A stretch of 64,000 bases of DNA from Ananas comosus (GCF_001540865.1 NC_033622.1:12158797-12222796); one strand, 5' to 3'. Positions 1-13,024 are shown, counted from the first letter of the stretch. Numbers and translations: made by a program. Notes: generated by a model not told the origin, from the sequence alone.

Positions 1-1964
1 CTTGAACTTGTAGGAAAATTGTATCTCCCCCTTCGCCTTTCCTTTGTTTAGCTTGCTCTATAGGTAGCGTGAAATCATTTCCTATTAATCTAGAGAGAGA
101 TCGCTAGTTAGTATTGCTGTCTTTCATGCTTAAAAGGTAGAGTGGCATTACTGTTGTGAATTTGACAACGAGCAGTAGTAAGCCTTAGTTTTTTTTCACA
201 GTTGGGGTTCATGCCCAAGTGTCGTATCTTCTATTTGAGAGTTAAATCATATGTTAACTGTCAAGTGTACAATACTGGCTTGTTGAAAATATCTCGCCCA
301 TATGTTTTGAGGTGCATGTAGCTAACAAATTAACTTGGAGGGGCATGTTTTCACATGCGACAACTCGAATGCGGTTGGAGTCCAACCAATCAGCAGTGTG
401 GCAATTGTGCCTTCGGTACAATGATTTTTATCTGAGATTTATTGTTTTTTTTTTTTTTTTTTTTTTTTTTCAGACCTAGCTTGCAAGGATTACATATAAT
501 ACCCAGGTACTATTCTATCCTTTTCGATCGTATTTGGATGCTAGAATAAGTTATTTAACGATAACTTATTCTTATCCAAAAAACTTATTCAACATAAAGA
601 TTATTTTGTGTGATTGAAAGAAAGAAATTTAATTTTTAGTGTTTCGAAGATCTTAATGTTCATGAATTGATAGGATAACATATTTCATCAATCAGTTTAT
701 CTTGTTAAAAAAAAAGACTTGAAAATCGAATGTAGTATCTAATTTTAAACATCTTATCACACTCTTCATCTACCAATATTTATAAGCTTTTCAAGTAAAT
801 TATTAAGATATATCAAATAAGATATTCATATATACAAATAAGGCTTTAGTACAAGAAAGCTCTTTATCCTATCAAGTTATTTATGATGATCGGGGATTGG
901 TATCGCCAAATATGATTTAAAATATTTGAAGTATCTAAAAATTAACTTTTATAATTTTTAAAAATTATTTTCTAGTGTATTTAAAAAAAATCATAGAATG
1001 AACGGCTAAAAATGAATAATGTTATAAAATTAAAGGTTAGAACTTCTCAATTCAAAATTGGGATTGTCAAATGTGATCAAGTTATCTATCAAAAATACAA
1101 TCAATTGGGCTCGTCATACAGCATTAGAAACTTGAGTCAAAGCCTTTCAATTATTACAGAAATAATGTTTAAAAATCATCAAATTTGGTTTTCAAGTATT
1201 TAAATGCTTTAAATCAATTTCAATAATATGGATTGTGGATAATACGGTTTGCTGATTTGCTCTCTCGAACATAAAAAATACAACAGAATAGGACAAAAGA
1301 CTTTCCCCTATTAATAGGATAATAATAGCAATTGAGATCCGTTGGACGCACCCGTTGGACGCACGGTCTTATAATCCTGTCTGTAAATTCCATCCGTCTT
1401 GCTGATTCATTCATGCAAGGATGAGTGAGAGAGGGACCTACTACTTAGTCATCAAATAAGCGGAAATTCCAATGGTGTTAAAAAAATTATTATGTATTAC
1501 ATGGAAAAAAAAGGTCAAATATCAGGTATATATTACAATAACAATGAGAACACGCACAAACAGAAAAAGCCAACCAGAGTATTCCATGGTTTTGGAATAT
1601 CACATTATTATATACAAGATTAGGATACAAGAGTAACAAAATAAATCCCTGAACTTATATTCAAAGCGCCACATCATGACACTACGGAATTAAGCGAAAA
1701 GATGAGCCCGCAAAGCAAAGATTTTGACCTATGAAGGTAATTGTTCATTGTTCTGTCTGGATACGTCAGAATGTGAGCAGATCACAGGCGACGGCTGCAG
1801 CAAATCTGTTTTCTAAGTCTTTCAAAAACATATTTCAACCTTTTTTTTTTGGTTAAATAATCAATTCTGCTTTTGTAGGAATCCATCTTCCTTTTAGCTA
1901 ATTCCATCCCTTTCTCAGTTGCTGACGAAAAACTTCACTGTCATCTATTTGCAAGTGAGTGGAA
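1..1964. other. Intergenic, no supported gene
   Basis: I see no coding region. The first 400 bases are less AT-rich than what follows and could be the 3' untranslated end of a gene lying to the left, but nothing proves this. A run of T occupies about 446-470. The part from about 1500 to 1964 probably holds the 3' untranslated region of the minus-strand rhomboid gene. The short open frames at 1012-1203 and 1220-1414 have low-complexity composition and no recognisable domain. Confidence 0.5.
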
Positions 1965-4900
1965 TTACCGCAACTTCTTCCTTCCAAAGAATTTGAAGAT
2001 AGGAGCTGCATCTGCGAAAACCAATCTACCATCATCTGATCGGTATTGAAAATGCCAAGCTGGGCCAATTAACCACGACAGAGCTGCCCCACCGAGCAAT
2101 CCTCCCATCTGAAATCATGTCTTAGTATAGCATCTGAATGAAACCAGTTAGCTTAAAAGAAAGGCAGAGAAAGTATTGCCGGACGTACATGCCCCCAGTT
2201 ATCAATGCCCCTAGAGAGAAGCCCGAGAACCTATAGAACAAATTCTCAATAATGTAAAAACAAAACCATGAATAATACAAAAGCACTGCAGAGAGAAACA
2301 ATTGCTTACCATGTTCAAGGTAATAACATGTGCAATATGCTGCAACTCCTGCTTTCCATCCCCAAGTAGCTTTCTATGCCTCAACAGGAAAACAGCATAT
2401 GAACCAACCTGTTATGTATGATGAAGTGAATAAATATATATACATATACAATCTCTATTATAAAAAGAACATTTGCAGCAACCCATTACATAGTGGACAG
2501 TTGATGATGGACGTGTAACAGAGATGGTGGGTAAAAGTTCAGAAACACAAAATTCTCTGATAATACGATAGCATCAAAAGGTATAAAATAGAGAAAGCAT
2601 CATTATACAACAAGAAAGAAGAAAAGAATGGTGGCTCCCTCTCATCCACTAAAATGCCAGGGTTACTACGTATAGTTATATCGATTGTCTCCAAAGAGAT
2701 CATCATGTATAATTTCATGATCGCTAAGCAAGATTCATATACAACAGCAAGGAAGTGCAGCAAAATTATTCCAAAAAAACTACATGTTCTTTCGCCATAG
2801 TAACATGTCTCAATATTCTGCTATAGTAAATTTTTTTGTTAATCAATTGTGAAAGAAGGGAACAAGTTGTCAATCATACATACCAACCCAAAAATAGCTC
2901 CTGATGCACCAACAGCAGGTAACTTGCTCAACTGGTAACTCATTACTGAACCTAATTCCTCAGACATTTAAATCCAGATTTAGAATCAAAAGAAAGACCT
3001 AATTACACGAATACTAACAGCAGTAGAATTTCCGTAACTAGGGTTATGAGTTATTACTTGCTAGTGCAGAAGTGAAATAAACTGCGAGGAATCGTCTAGG
3101 ACCACTGAGCTGCTCTACAACTGGGCCAATGGAGTTTAAAGAATAACAGTTGATCTGCAAGTTCGAGAAATCTGTCTCACAGTTATTGAATTAATTAAGC
3201 AGCAGCATTTCAAAAGGCGTACCATGAGGTGAGCAACATTTGCATGCAGAACCGATGATGTAATCAATCTCCATATTTGTCCTTTATCAATCAGGCTATT
3301 AACCTTTTCACACAATTAAATTATCACTAGAACAGTAGAAAACAAATCCGGAGAACTACATTTGATCAGACAATTCTAACCTTAGCTCCCCATAAGAGCA
3401 GCCTTCCATGCGTAGCAACCTGAGCAACATAAGCCCTAGAAAAAGCCAAAAAATCAATACATCAAAATGCGATGTTTTAACAAATGCAACGTAGAAAGAA
3501 CATCAACTAGAAAACAATAATGAAACAAGAGTGATATATTTCACAGAAGCATGAAGAATACAAACTTGTTTGATTGTATTATAAAACACGAAATGAAACA
3601 AGTTTTACCCACTTTTTCGACCATTAAAAATGTTAATAAAAACTCTCAAATTTGTAAAATCTTCTCTATCAAGGAGATATCACAAATGATAAATTTTAGG
3701 CACATTTCAGATTGGTGAGGTCAGATCAACGGCATCTTAGTAACTTGAAGCAGAAAGATTGCAAAGAGAGAGAGAAAAAAAAAACTCTTGAGTGAGTATT
3801 TGTGATATGTGGCAAGTTTTATTGGTCAATGATAATTGGTGCTGCTGACCCAAAACCAAACAAATCTGCAGCGGCTTTGTTACAATTGTGCAGTTTCGTG
3901 CTGCTGTTCAATTTTATGCAGGGAATAGATTAATGGAGTAAGAAAAGGGGTAACAGAATAAAGGGAAAATACAAGATAAGCTACAATATAAATGACTGTT
4001 ACATGAGCACTATCATCATACTGTAGCAGCACATTTCATGCTACAGTAAACATGAGCACGAAACTTAAATGGCAAATGACTGTTACATTGACAACTTTGA
4101 CTCTTAAACCCAACTAAATCTAGTTTAAATGACTAATTACGTGGATTTGAATTTTATTTGGACTAATTTTCGTGACCCAAGTAGTGCTTTAAATTGATCA
4201 CTTCTCATCTTGGGCTACCACTGCAATCCAACCTGACGATATCTTACTGCATCAACATGATGGTCAAAATAATGGGATAAATACCTCTTGCAAGTTCTTC
4301 CAGCTTTATAGTATTGTAGAACCAGCATTTTATTTATTTAAAAAGAATAGAAACTCAAGGACAACCCTGTATTACTAATTGTGCATTAGGACAAGAGACT
4401 GCCAGGAATGAACCACTTGGAATACAAAATAAGAAGTTCAGAGATGAGAAGCAGCATCAAGGTAGATAAACATGGACAGCACACTCAGAACTTGGTCTTA
4501 CAAAATGTTAACAACAAGAAGAGCATTTGTCCATAGCCTCCCTTTCAAGCGATTCCCTCGAGAAGTATTAGATTGCAACTTGCCCTTATCCAGAAATTCA
4601 GATTCGTTACCCCCAAAGAAAGAAAAGCAATATGGATGTGGTGCTGAGAAAGCATGCTCCAGCGTTTCAAGAAGAGAATATCGCTTTAACAATTTTGGTC
4701 GTCTAAACCAGATATCTCTGATTCTGTGCAAGGCGCCCAAATGATATGCGTCCTGTTCATTGTATTAATGCAAATTTGGATCAGAAAGAGATGCAAAAGC
4801 TAAAGAAGATAGAGATTCTAAGGTTTTCTGTTAGTAAGAGACTGTTACATCACAAGATGAGCACAATGTGGTCCTAATGATCTCCAATAATCAAGAGTTA

Positions 4901-5632
4901 TGATTGAGCTAAAATGGAACAAGCATCTAATAGTGTTGCACCTAATCAAAAATCATGTAGTCATATAAATATCTCTAATGCATTCTCAAGATAAACATGC
5001 TTTGGATTCTCAAAAATAATCAAAGTTGCAATATCCAGCACCTCATATAGTTCCATACCACTAGTCATCAGGTTATAGCCCAAGTTCTATAATTTTTGCT
5101 AAGGGAAGCTTCAACTATGCAAAATTTATCTTGATAAAAATGCGATACCTATATATGCCTGGAAATTGGTGAAAAAAATACATCAACAGCTACTGTAATT
5201 TTGAAGTGCCGCAAAGCAATCCCCAAAGACAAAATCTTATCAAAACCCGCATTAATCTCCATCATCTGGCTTGTGATCGATGAAATGGTAAGACTAATAT
5301 TTCGCAGCTAAGATTAATCACTACACTACCGATTCTAGTACCATTCAACACATTTCCCTTGCATTAATCATTCGATTCGGCGAAAATCCCCAGCAGCTCA
5401 AGATTCGGAGGAGGGAAAGGGAGAAACTTGTGAAACCCTAGCGGAGGCGGAGGGTAGGGTTTCGTACCGGGGAGGCGGAGCAGACGAGGAGGAGGCGGAG
5501 GTGATCGCCGCAGCGGCGGCGGAGGAGGCGGCCGAGTCGTGGGGCGACGGCTGCGGCGACGAGCCCCTCCGGCGAGGCTTCGCCGTGGGGATCGGGAGCG
5601 GCGAACCACGGGAGGGGAGGGGTCGACGCCAT
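1965..5632 (-). CDS. RBL10: Rhomboid-like intramembrane protease, chloroplast type
   Basis: Nine exons join into 333 residues: 5468-5632, 4502-4752, 3381-3435, 3223-3303, 3058-3154, 2884-2951, 2310-2408, 2189-2230 and 1965-2108, all with GT-AG borders and consistent phase. Rhomboids cleave transmembrane segments inside the lipid bilayer. Visible landmarks are the WR pair (168-169) of loop 1, the H-x4-H-x3-N pattern (H177, H182, N186), the catalytic serine in GASGAIFG (S233) and the catalytic histidine in NWGHMGGLLGG (H286), split by the last intron. The GxxxG-rich last helix is followed by a GPAWHF tail, as in plant RBL10. The Arg-rich, acid-poor N-terminus (about 1-60) fits a plastid transit peptide. 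The start is the ATG in the frame that splices cleanly to exon 2; a few upstream codons are also open. Arabidopsis RBL10 is of similar length and sits in the chloroplast envelope. The assignment to RBL10 rather than a sister rhomboid rests on remembered similarity. Confidence 0.9.
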
Positions 5633-5846
5633 TGCTGGAGCTTCTCCCCTCCCACCGCGGTGTCGAAGCGGAGCGGAGCCGTGCGTGGGCGCGAGGTCGA
5701 AGCGGATTCTCCCTCTCATCGGGCGAAATTTTATTGGGGATACGTCCCAACTCCCAGTCTGAGACCAGCAAATCGGCCGTTCGTCTTGCTTGGAGATCCG
5801 CGCAAATCAATTGATGAGGGACGGATTCTGGATTCTCCCACTGGGG

Positions 5847-6110
5847 ATGTTCCCCTGGGGACAAAAATTTGGTGGACATAATCCCCAAACGTAATAATTT
5901 GGGGATTATACAGATCGGCGCCATATGGCAAATTGTAACTATCTCAACAGCCCAAAAAAAATATTATTTTTATTAAATTAAAATACTTAAAAATTTTATT
6001 TTTGTTGGGCGATTGAGATGAGTTCGACTTGCCACATGGCGTTGATCCGGATAATTTCTAAAATATTATGTTTGGGAATTATGTTCATCAAATTTTTGTT
6101 CGCTAAACAT
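5847..6110. mobile_element. Fold-back MITE upstream of the rhomboid gene
   Basis: Two arms of about 115 bases (about 5847-5965 and 5988-6110) are imperfect reverse complements. Matching blocks include ACAAAAATTTGGTGGACATA against its counterpart near 6081-6100, and GCGCCATATGGCAA against TTGCCACATGGCG. Only about 20 AT-rich bases separate the arms, so a transcript would fold into one long hairpin. It lies about 215-480 bases upstream of the rhomboid ATG. There is no coding capacity. The class (Mutator-like or other) cannot be told because no clean target-site duplication is visible. Confidence 0.75.
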
Positions 6111-6977
6111 TCATTAAATAGTAAAAAAATAATTTATTAAAAATTTCTATTAAAATGAATTTTCTCGCCAAGACGTCAGAGTAAAGATGACTTGGCCCGG
6201 CCCATATCTGGCCCATTTACATTGCTACAGGCCATAAAATTTCCATTCTTTTATATCATACTAGTGAATTACCCGCGCGATGCTGCGGATATAAAATTAT
6301 TTTTATAATAAATTTTATTTTTTAAATATTTTTATATAGTTTTATAAGTCTAATTATTAATTAAATAAAAATTATATAAAAATAATTTAATAGTTAAATC
6401 TATTTAAATAAAAGTCATTAAAATTGGTATATGCCGAAAGTAAATTTATACAATTATTTATTTTATAAAAATTTATATGAAAAGAATTTGAGATAAATCT
6501 ATCAAAATAATTTTATTAAAAAATCAATAAATAGAAGAAAATTAAAATTGTAAATGAAATTGTTTAATAAAATTAATTATATATACACAGAAATACATTA
6601 TATTTCTAAAATTTTACTCCTAAAATTTAAATACTATATTTTTTTTTATACAATGATATTTTATGTGATTTAAATTGTATCTATCAGGTTAGATTAATTT
6701 TATTACGTGATTTATTATGCATATTATTAATAAAATTAATTAATTATATTATAATTTAATTAGTTATTATAATTTAGAATTTAAAATTAAAATTATGAAT
6801 ATTATAAGTTAAAATTAAAATTTAGAATTTAAAATAAAAAATTTTAAAATTTAAAATTTTAAATTTTAAAATTTTAAATTTTAAATTTTAAAATTTTAAA
6901 ATTTGAAAGTATCAAAACTTTAAATTTTTATATCAAAATTTAATTACTAATAAGCTGTTATACAATTTATTAATAAA

Positions 6978-7043
<66 letters not shown>

Positions 7044-8022
7044 AAGTGGAGGGTTGGAGGACAGGTGTCAACCTAAGGTTCCCCCAACCCTCCTTTAATG
7101 TAATAGAAATAGATATTAATTAAAATTTACACATTCCGGAGTTTAGTGAAAGACGCACAAATAGACTATTCCGTAAAGATTTTATTATGATTGTGCATCT
7201 CACTTTTTGAATTTCATATTTACCCTTTATAAGTAATCTAAAACTATATTCCACAGTCAAAAGTAATCTTGTACCCAAGCCAAACTTTTTCCATTTAACT
7301 TCTATCCTTCTTGGGACCATTTAATGCATTAACTCTCATTCAATTTTTATGCTTCTACAAAAGACTTTAAACATTTAATCTCATAAAAAAAAAACCCTTC
7401 TCAGCATCATATAATTGAGCTGGTTTTCTATATATGTAGAAGTTGCACTACATCATTTTTATGTCTCAAGACATTTAAATTTCTTATTTCAAGAGAAATA
7501 GAAAAAAAAAAAATTTAAGAAAAATTATGATAGAATGGGAGAACTCTAGTGGCCCAATTTAATTGGTTGAGGACTTAGTGATGTAGTATCACTGCTACAT
7601 TTAATTGAGATGAGATATAGTTTATATCAAATACTATCATTTTTCTTTTTCTGTTTCTATTTTTTTTCTTTTTTGAGGGTTAAACAAACGTATATGCATG
7701 TTCATGGCAATAATAATCCTTACCCTGGTGAATGTATAAGGCGAGAAGAGTAGACAATTAAGTATATATTATGTATGAGGAAACAAGCCATGGACCACAA
7801 TATGGTCCCAGATCACATTAAATTCCTTTTACATGCCATGTTTCATCTTATAAGCTGCAAAGTTTAACTATAGTCAGATGCAATGAATGGATTTTAGCTA
7901 TGGTCAAAGAGTTTCACATGTCACCTTATGGTTCTTGGATTTTACCAAACTGAGATACGTACTTGGTAAAAGTTTATGGTAATTAATGTAGAACAAACAT
8001 TCTTTTTTTAGTTTTAAGTTTT
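6111..8022. other. AT-rich intergenic, no gene
   Basis: This stretch is extremely AT-rich, with runs of ATTTTAAAATT-type sequence around 6780-6910. It may contain a nonautonomous element beginning near 6260 (ACTAGTGAATTACCCGCGC), since a similar end occurs near 18216. No open frame has a recognisable domain. Confidence 0.5.
6986..7043. repeat. Compound microsatellite (TA)n(GT)n
   Basis: About 17 TA units are followed directly by about 11 GT units. This is a plain simple-sequence repeat. Confidence 0.95.
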
Positions 8023-8039
8023 AACTTTTCCTTTACAAG

Positions 8040-8302
8040 GCCGTTGGGGAGCTTGTTGCTGGAAATCAGATAACTTAGAGACTCGTGGGAACGCTCCCGT
8101 TCTTGTTGATCACTGTCTTCTTGTCTCCCTTCTTCTCTTTTATCTTTTCTGTTCTTTTCTTTTCTTCTTTTTTTCCTTTTTTTCTTTTTTCTTCTTTCAA
8201 TTTTCATGTACCGAGGCCTGGATGCCTCAACTTGTAGCTTAGTTCACTACCTGTTGAATGAAGCGGTAGCATGCTACCTTTTCTCAAAAAAAAAAAAAAA
8301 AA
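8040..8302 (+). mobile_element. 5'-truncated LINE 3' end with poly(A) and target-site duplication
   Basis: The insert ends in a block containing GTTGAATGAAGCGGTAGC and GCTACCTTTTCTC followed by about 20 A. The identical 17-mer AACTTTTCCTTTACAAG flanks it at 8023-8039 and 8303-8319, as expected for target-primed reverse transcription. The same 3' block recurs near 12170-12225, 14520-14568 and, inverted, 38620-38660 and 57645-57690, so it defines a local LINE family. Only the last quarter kilobase is present, so no protein is encoded. Confidence 0.85.
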
Positions 8303-8514
8303 AACTTTTCCTTTACAAGTCCTGAGATGTTTGTGATTTGATTTGATTTGGTGAAGTGAGTTCAGATTGATCAGTTTGGTGGAGAATTATGCATGATAAT
8401 TAGCTTGTTAATGGATATTATATATATATATATCTTATATTGTTTTGATAGAAAATTGCATCCTTTATGGTTTAGTTTCCACTTAACTGTCTTATTTTCT
8501 TTTCTTTTTTCTCT

Positions 8515-8641
8515 CATACCTGCCTCATTTATTTCATTTAGAAATAAACTTAGCTAGAAATGTAAATCAACTAGGATTCGAACTTGGGTCTCGAGTACCA
8601 ACCACCAAGCCCTTTGCCACTTGCTCTAGGGACGGTCGGTG
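8515..8641 (-). mobile_element. tRNA-derived SINE, minus strand
   Basis: Read on the minus strand, the sequence has an A-box-like TAGAGCAAGTGGCAA, then GGTTGGTACTCGAGACCC and a B box GTTCGAATCC, spaced as in tRNA-derived RNA polymerase III promoters. It continues with GTTGATTTACATTTCTAGC and a tail with AAATGAGGCAGG. The tail resembles the LINE 3' block of this window. It is one of several diverged copies. Confidence 0.7.
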
Positions 8642-10194
8642 TAACTGTCTTATTTTCAAAAGAATAAATATACTCTTGTTGAAGTTTTTCTTTTAAACCT
8701 AATTCTTTCCGCTCTGTTATTATTGAAGCAACTGTTATTCTCTAACAACTTAAACTGTCAAGAGAATAATGTTTAAATACTTTATGCTCAACACAATATT
8801 AATTTATTGCAGCACCACAAGATATCACTAATTAAATTGTCTTTGAATTTCCTCGGATATATAGCCTTAGACCTTGTTTAGTAACAAGCCCGCGAAAAGT
8901 ATTATTATTGAATTATAGAATGTCCATAAATTTAAAAATTGTTTGTAATAATTTCTCCTTCAATATTTTAAAATTATGGTTGCAATTAATCTCTACTAGA
9001 AAAGTATATGGCTACATATTTCTCCGGTAGCGATTACATGATTTTATAGTATAAAAAGAATTAAAAAAAATTTTTAAATTTTGGATCTTTTATAATATAA
9101 AAATAGTATTTTTAGCCACCCCAGTATCAAACTACATATATACGCCTCATAACTCATCAAGAAATTTGTTTTTTTAACCATTTTTTCATTCAAATATTAG
9201 TTTATAGTTTTGATTTACCACATAAATTTGGATGTTCTTGTGTTATTTAATTTTGACTTAGCTGTGGATTTTATAAAATAATGTGTTCACCATGAACCTA
9301 TATATATTGCATCAAGCCACGGACTTAATTAGTAATTTTTCTCTCAAAAAGTAAAAAATCAATCTTCTTATTTATCATTATATATTAAAAAAATTTCAGA
9401 TTGAATAAATTATCTGTGGACATCCCCAGAGAAAAAAAGTTCTACCAATAAATTAAAAGGTCTTCTCATCGGATGTACTCAGATAATCAACATTTTTATG
9501 TGCTAGTTGATAGATCTATATGGCATATAAAAACAATAAAATTAAATACATATATACTAATGTCGAAGATCGTAAATAGAGTCAAAAATAACTTACAGAG
9601 CGACAAAAAAAAGAGTTAAGATAACTCTTGATCAATCCGCAAAAGCATGAAGTCCGTTTCGATGATTTGGTTGATTCTTCTCTCTCAAATAATCTCTCGT
9701 ATGATGTAAAACAGATGATAATTTCTCACTAGAATGTAAGTGAAAGTCTATATCGATTTCTCAACAAAATCTGATCAGAATTTTATTTAATTTAAAAAGA
9801 TAAAAAATAAAAGGTATATTAAGTAGTTTATTTTTTAAAAATTTAATTTTTATTTATAGTAAATTTAAATTTGAATATGATTAACAGAATCATTTATGAA
9901 AATTCTAAGGCTAGTAATTAGTGTTGTACGTAACTTCTTGGCCTTCTACTTACGTAAAGTACGTACCATTTAGTGCTCTACCCAAAATCACCATACACAT
10001 GATCAAAAAGCAAAAGTTCGCAATGCAATCAAATCACGTAAAATTGATGTGACTATTTGAAGTTCCAAATCCGCGGCATCCTTTGACACGTACAAAAGGA
10101 AACAACTAAGCATGTTTACGTCAATGGTACGCAGAAAAGGACGTCTTGTTCTCCTCAGTCAAGGACGGCTAGTTCTTAAATCAAGATCCCGAAC

Positions 10195-10198
<4 letters not shown>
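8642..10198. other. Intergenic, nothing recognised
   Basis: AT-rich sequence. I find no domain-bearing frame, no clear repeat boundary and no RNA gene. Confidence 0.5.

Positions 10199-10276
<78 letters not shown>
10199..10276. repeat. (AT)n microsatellite
   Basis: About 39 uninterrupted AT units. Ten bases later there is an N at 10286, probably an assembly join beside the hard-to-read repeat. Poly Ile-Tyr open frames on both strands here are products of the repeat. Confidence 0.97.
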
Positions 10277-10278
<2 letters not shown>

Positions 10279-10286
10279 GCGCGTTN

Positions 10287-11136
10287 GAGACAAAAACAAT
10301 AATATCGAGTCGTGTTTTCATATTGATACAATTATAGTTACAAAGATAATTTCTTAAGTGCTTATTCATGCGGTGGGGGAAAGTAGGAAAGAAAAGAAAA
10401 GAAAAAAGTAATTTTCTTATTTTACATTTTGAATTGGTACGCCGAGTGCATGATCGAGTAGAAACGATAAAAGATGATTGTAGAATAGGAAAATCATAAA
10501 AACAGTAAAATATACGGGACATAAAAATTTACGCAAAATTTTTTTATAAGAAAAAATCTAAGGGCGAAAAAAAGAGAACTTCATTGTTAAAAAAAAGATA
10601 TGCTGTTCCACATTTGGAGCAAAAGACAAACGAAATTTCTACACAGGTTTTTTTTTTTTTTTTTTAATTGAATCCGATCCGAACTAGGGGGCCCGCACCC
10701 TTCCGTCGATTCAAATCCTTCGCTACTCACCACAGACATTCAATTTTTTTATTCACATTTTTTTTAAAAAATTTATTGCACCGCATTGCTGTCAACAAAA
10801 TAGAGAAGCAAAATTAAAATCGATAATCAGAATTCGAGGCACATCTAACATGAATGAAAAAAAAAAAAGGAAAAGAAAAGAAAACAATTTAACTTTCTTT
10901 CTTTTTATTTTGGGAGAGACAAAAGTTAACTCTTACAAAAGACTACTTATTCTCCTTTAGTACTATTTTTTTTCTTAATCTAAGTTTCGAGAGAGGATAT
11001 TATTTTTTCTTCTAAACTTATTTTCTTTACCCTCCTTTTGCTTTTCATCTAAACGGACGGCAGGAATATATCATTTATAAAATTATAATACTGATCTAAA
11101 TAAGACTTTTTTTTGTTATATTCCTAATGTTGTGCT
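10287..11136. other. Intergenic, nothing recognised
   Basis: A-rich and T-rich runs only; no gene or bounded repeat seen. Confidence 0.5.
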
Positions 11137-11828
11137 TGGTTTGGGTATAAGTAAGAACTGTTTAATTTAGAGACAGATATAAGTTCAAGTATAAACAAGA
11201 ATTAAACCAATTTTACGGTTGAGAGAAAATTGGGTTGTTTTTAGGAATAAAGTAAATAGTATTTTGATAGTTAGATTAGAACAAGAGGAATAAGAGTTGT
11301 AGTTTTAAATTAAAAATATTTTATATAATTAATTACCATCAAAATATTAATTAAAAATAATTTAATAAATTAATAAGTTTAGTTAGTAAATTATTTTAGT
11401 CAGATAACTAGTAAAAAAAATTAATTAGATTAATTAATAAAAATATGAATGGTTGATCAATGTAAATATTTATTATTTTATGGATAAACATATTAAATTA
11501 TTAATAATTAATTAACTAATTAATTACAAGTAATAAATTAATTAGTTATTTTATTATTTAAGCAATAAATAATAATTAAAATATATTAATTAGATTGGAT
11601 TAATTAATAATTTAATACTATAGTTTAAATTAAATTTAGACTTTAGTTAATCTTATTTCCACGTAGGAACAAGCTTGTTCCAGAAAAAATGGTGAAATAG
11701 CGGTTCCAGATTTATACCGAATTATACAAATTTATTTTAAGGACCGAGAATAATTATTTTTGGGTACTAAAATTTACGTTTAGGTATAAAGGGGCGATGA
11801 CCCCCTATTGCCGAACCAAACAGTACCT
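11137..11828. mobile_element. MITE family 1, copy near 11.5 kb
   Basis: The element opens with TGGTTTGGGTATAAGTAAGA and closes with GGTATAAAGG, CCCCCTATTG and CCGAACCAAACAGTACC. The outermost bases are thus roughly inverted repeats (GGTACTGTTTGGTTCGG on the other strand). The interior is very AT-rich. Related copies lie near 35030-35830, 37905-39000 and, as a dimer, 47465-47945. It has no coding capacity. The superfamily is uncertain. Confidence 0.65.
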
Positions 11829-12103
11829 TATGGAATTGATTTGAACGATATTATAAATGATATAACTGTTACGGATTAGACTTTTTTTACTCGTAAAGTT
11901 GATGTTGATGCTTGGAAGAACTTTTGTTCACCGATAAACCCCAATTTCTCTTTAGACATGATTTATCCTCGATCAACGCGTTTTTAGCAACTTATCCAGT
12001 GGAGCTCCAGCTAGCTTGAGGATCCTCTTTCTAAATATTCAGTACCATGCGGTTCGGTGTCGGCGCTCCAGAGAAAACTTCGTTTCAACTATTACTAAAA
12101 AAA

Positions 12104-12228
12104 TATTCAGTACCATGCGGTTGTTTTTTTTAGCTTGCCCCGGAGGCCCTAGCTGCTTCCACACTGTATGCTTAGTTCATTTTGCTTAATGAATGAAGCA
12201 TTCGTTACCTCTTTCTCAAAAAAAAAAG

Positions 12229-12255
<27 letters not shown>
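12104..12255 (+). mobile_element. Short LINE 3' end with poly(A) and target-site duplication
   Basis: The 3' block (GCTTAGTTCATTTTGC, AATGAATGAAGCATTCG, TTACCTCTTTCTC) is followed by a long A tract. The 17-mer AACTATTACTAAAAAAA flanks the insert at 12087-12103 and 12256-12272. The insert begins with sequence that duplicates DNA about 70 bases upstream (12033-12054 copied at 12101-12122), an odd 5' junction. Confidence 0.75.
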
Positions 12256-12259
<4 letters not shown>

Positions 12260-12272
12260 ATTACTAAAAAAA

Positions 12273-13020
12273 GTTCCTTAGTTGTACGTAAAATTACTAA
12301 AAATGATTTTTTAAAAATTATTGAAAGGAAACTTTAGATTTATTAATATTTGCATTTAGTTTGAAAAAATGAAAAATAGTAAAGGGGGGTACGTAAGCGA
12401 GAGCAGTGGAAATATTAGAGAGGTGCATTAATTAGTTTTAATTATTTTTGCTGGTTTTTTTTTTAAAAAAAAAGTGTTTTTAAATAACACATATAAGACA
12501 ATTAATTATTTTTCATCGAAAGATGTTAATTTTATATGGAATGAAATAGTTGAAAAGATTCTATTGAGAACTATTTTGGGACCTATTTTATGCGTGATCG
12601 ATCAGGCGCTCCCTAAACATATTAGTTAATAAGCTAATTAAGTTCCGCCGCGTCCACGTTGGACTCATATGTGCGCTCGATGCACTTCCATGGCACATCT
12701 CAGTAAAAATATATTTTTTATTTTATTTATTTGCATATATAATATAATATGATAATTTTTTTTTATTTTTTTTGAATGCATGTAGCCACTTTTTGAAGAA
12801 TTTTTTTTTAAAAAAATTATATGAATTATTAAATTTTTATAAAAAATATAGTAATTTTTTTACGAAATTGATAATATTATACTTTATTAGTCTTATTCAT
12901 GTCGTGATCGTATTCTATTTTTTTTTTGAAGCTGCGAGTCACCATATGCGAATCATGTCGTGTTCTGTATCTAGCGTCCGTGTTCGTAGCGTCTAAATTC
13001 TAATTAATCATCACATTCTG
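12273..13020. other. Intergenic, nothing recognised
   Basis: AT-rich sequence without a supported gene or bounded repeat. Confidence 0.5.
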
Positions 13021-13024
13021 ACAA

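Noticed and set aside
5364..5931. Several open frames of 66-186 residues on both strands
   Set aside because: They are shadows of GC-rich exon 1 of the rhomboid gene and of the adjoining MITE. Only the frame starting at 5632 splices in phase to the rest of the protease.
8530..8640. Possible tRNA gene
   Set aside because: The A and B boxes are recognisable, but the acceptor stem does not pair and the sequence runs into a SINE body. It is a tRNA-derived retroposon.
10112..10522. Open frames with poly Ile-Tyr
   Set aside because: They are readings of the (AT)n microsatellite and contain an N.
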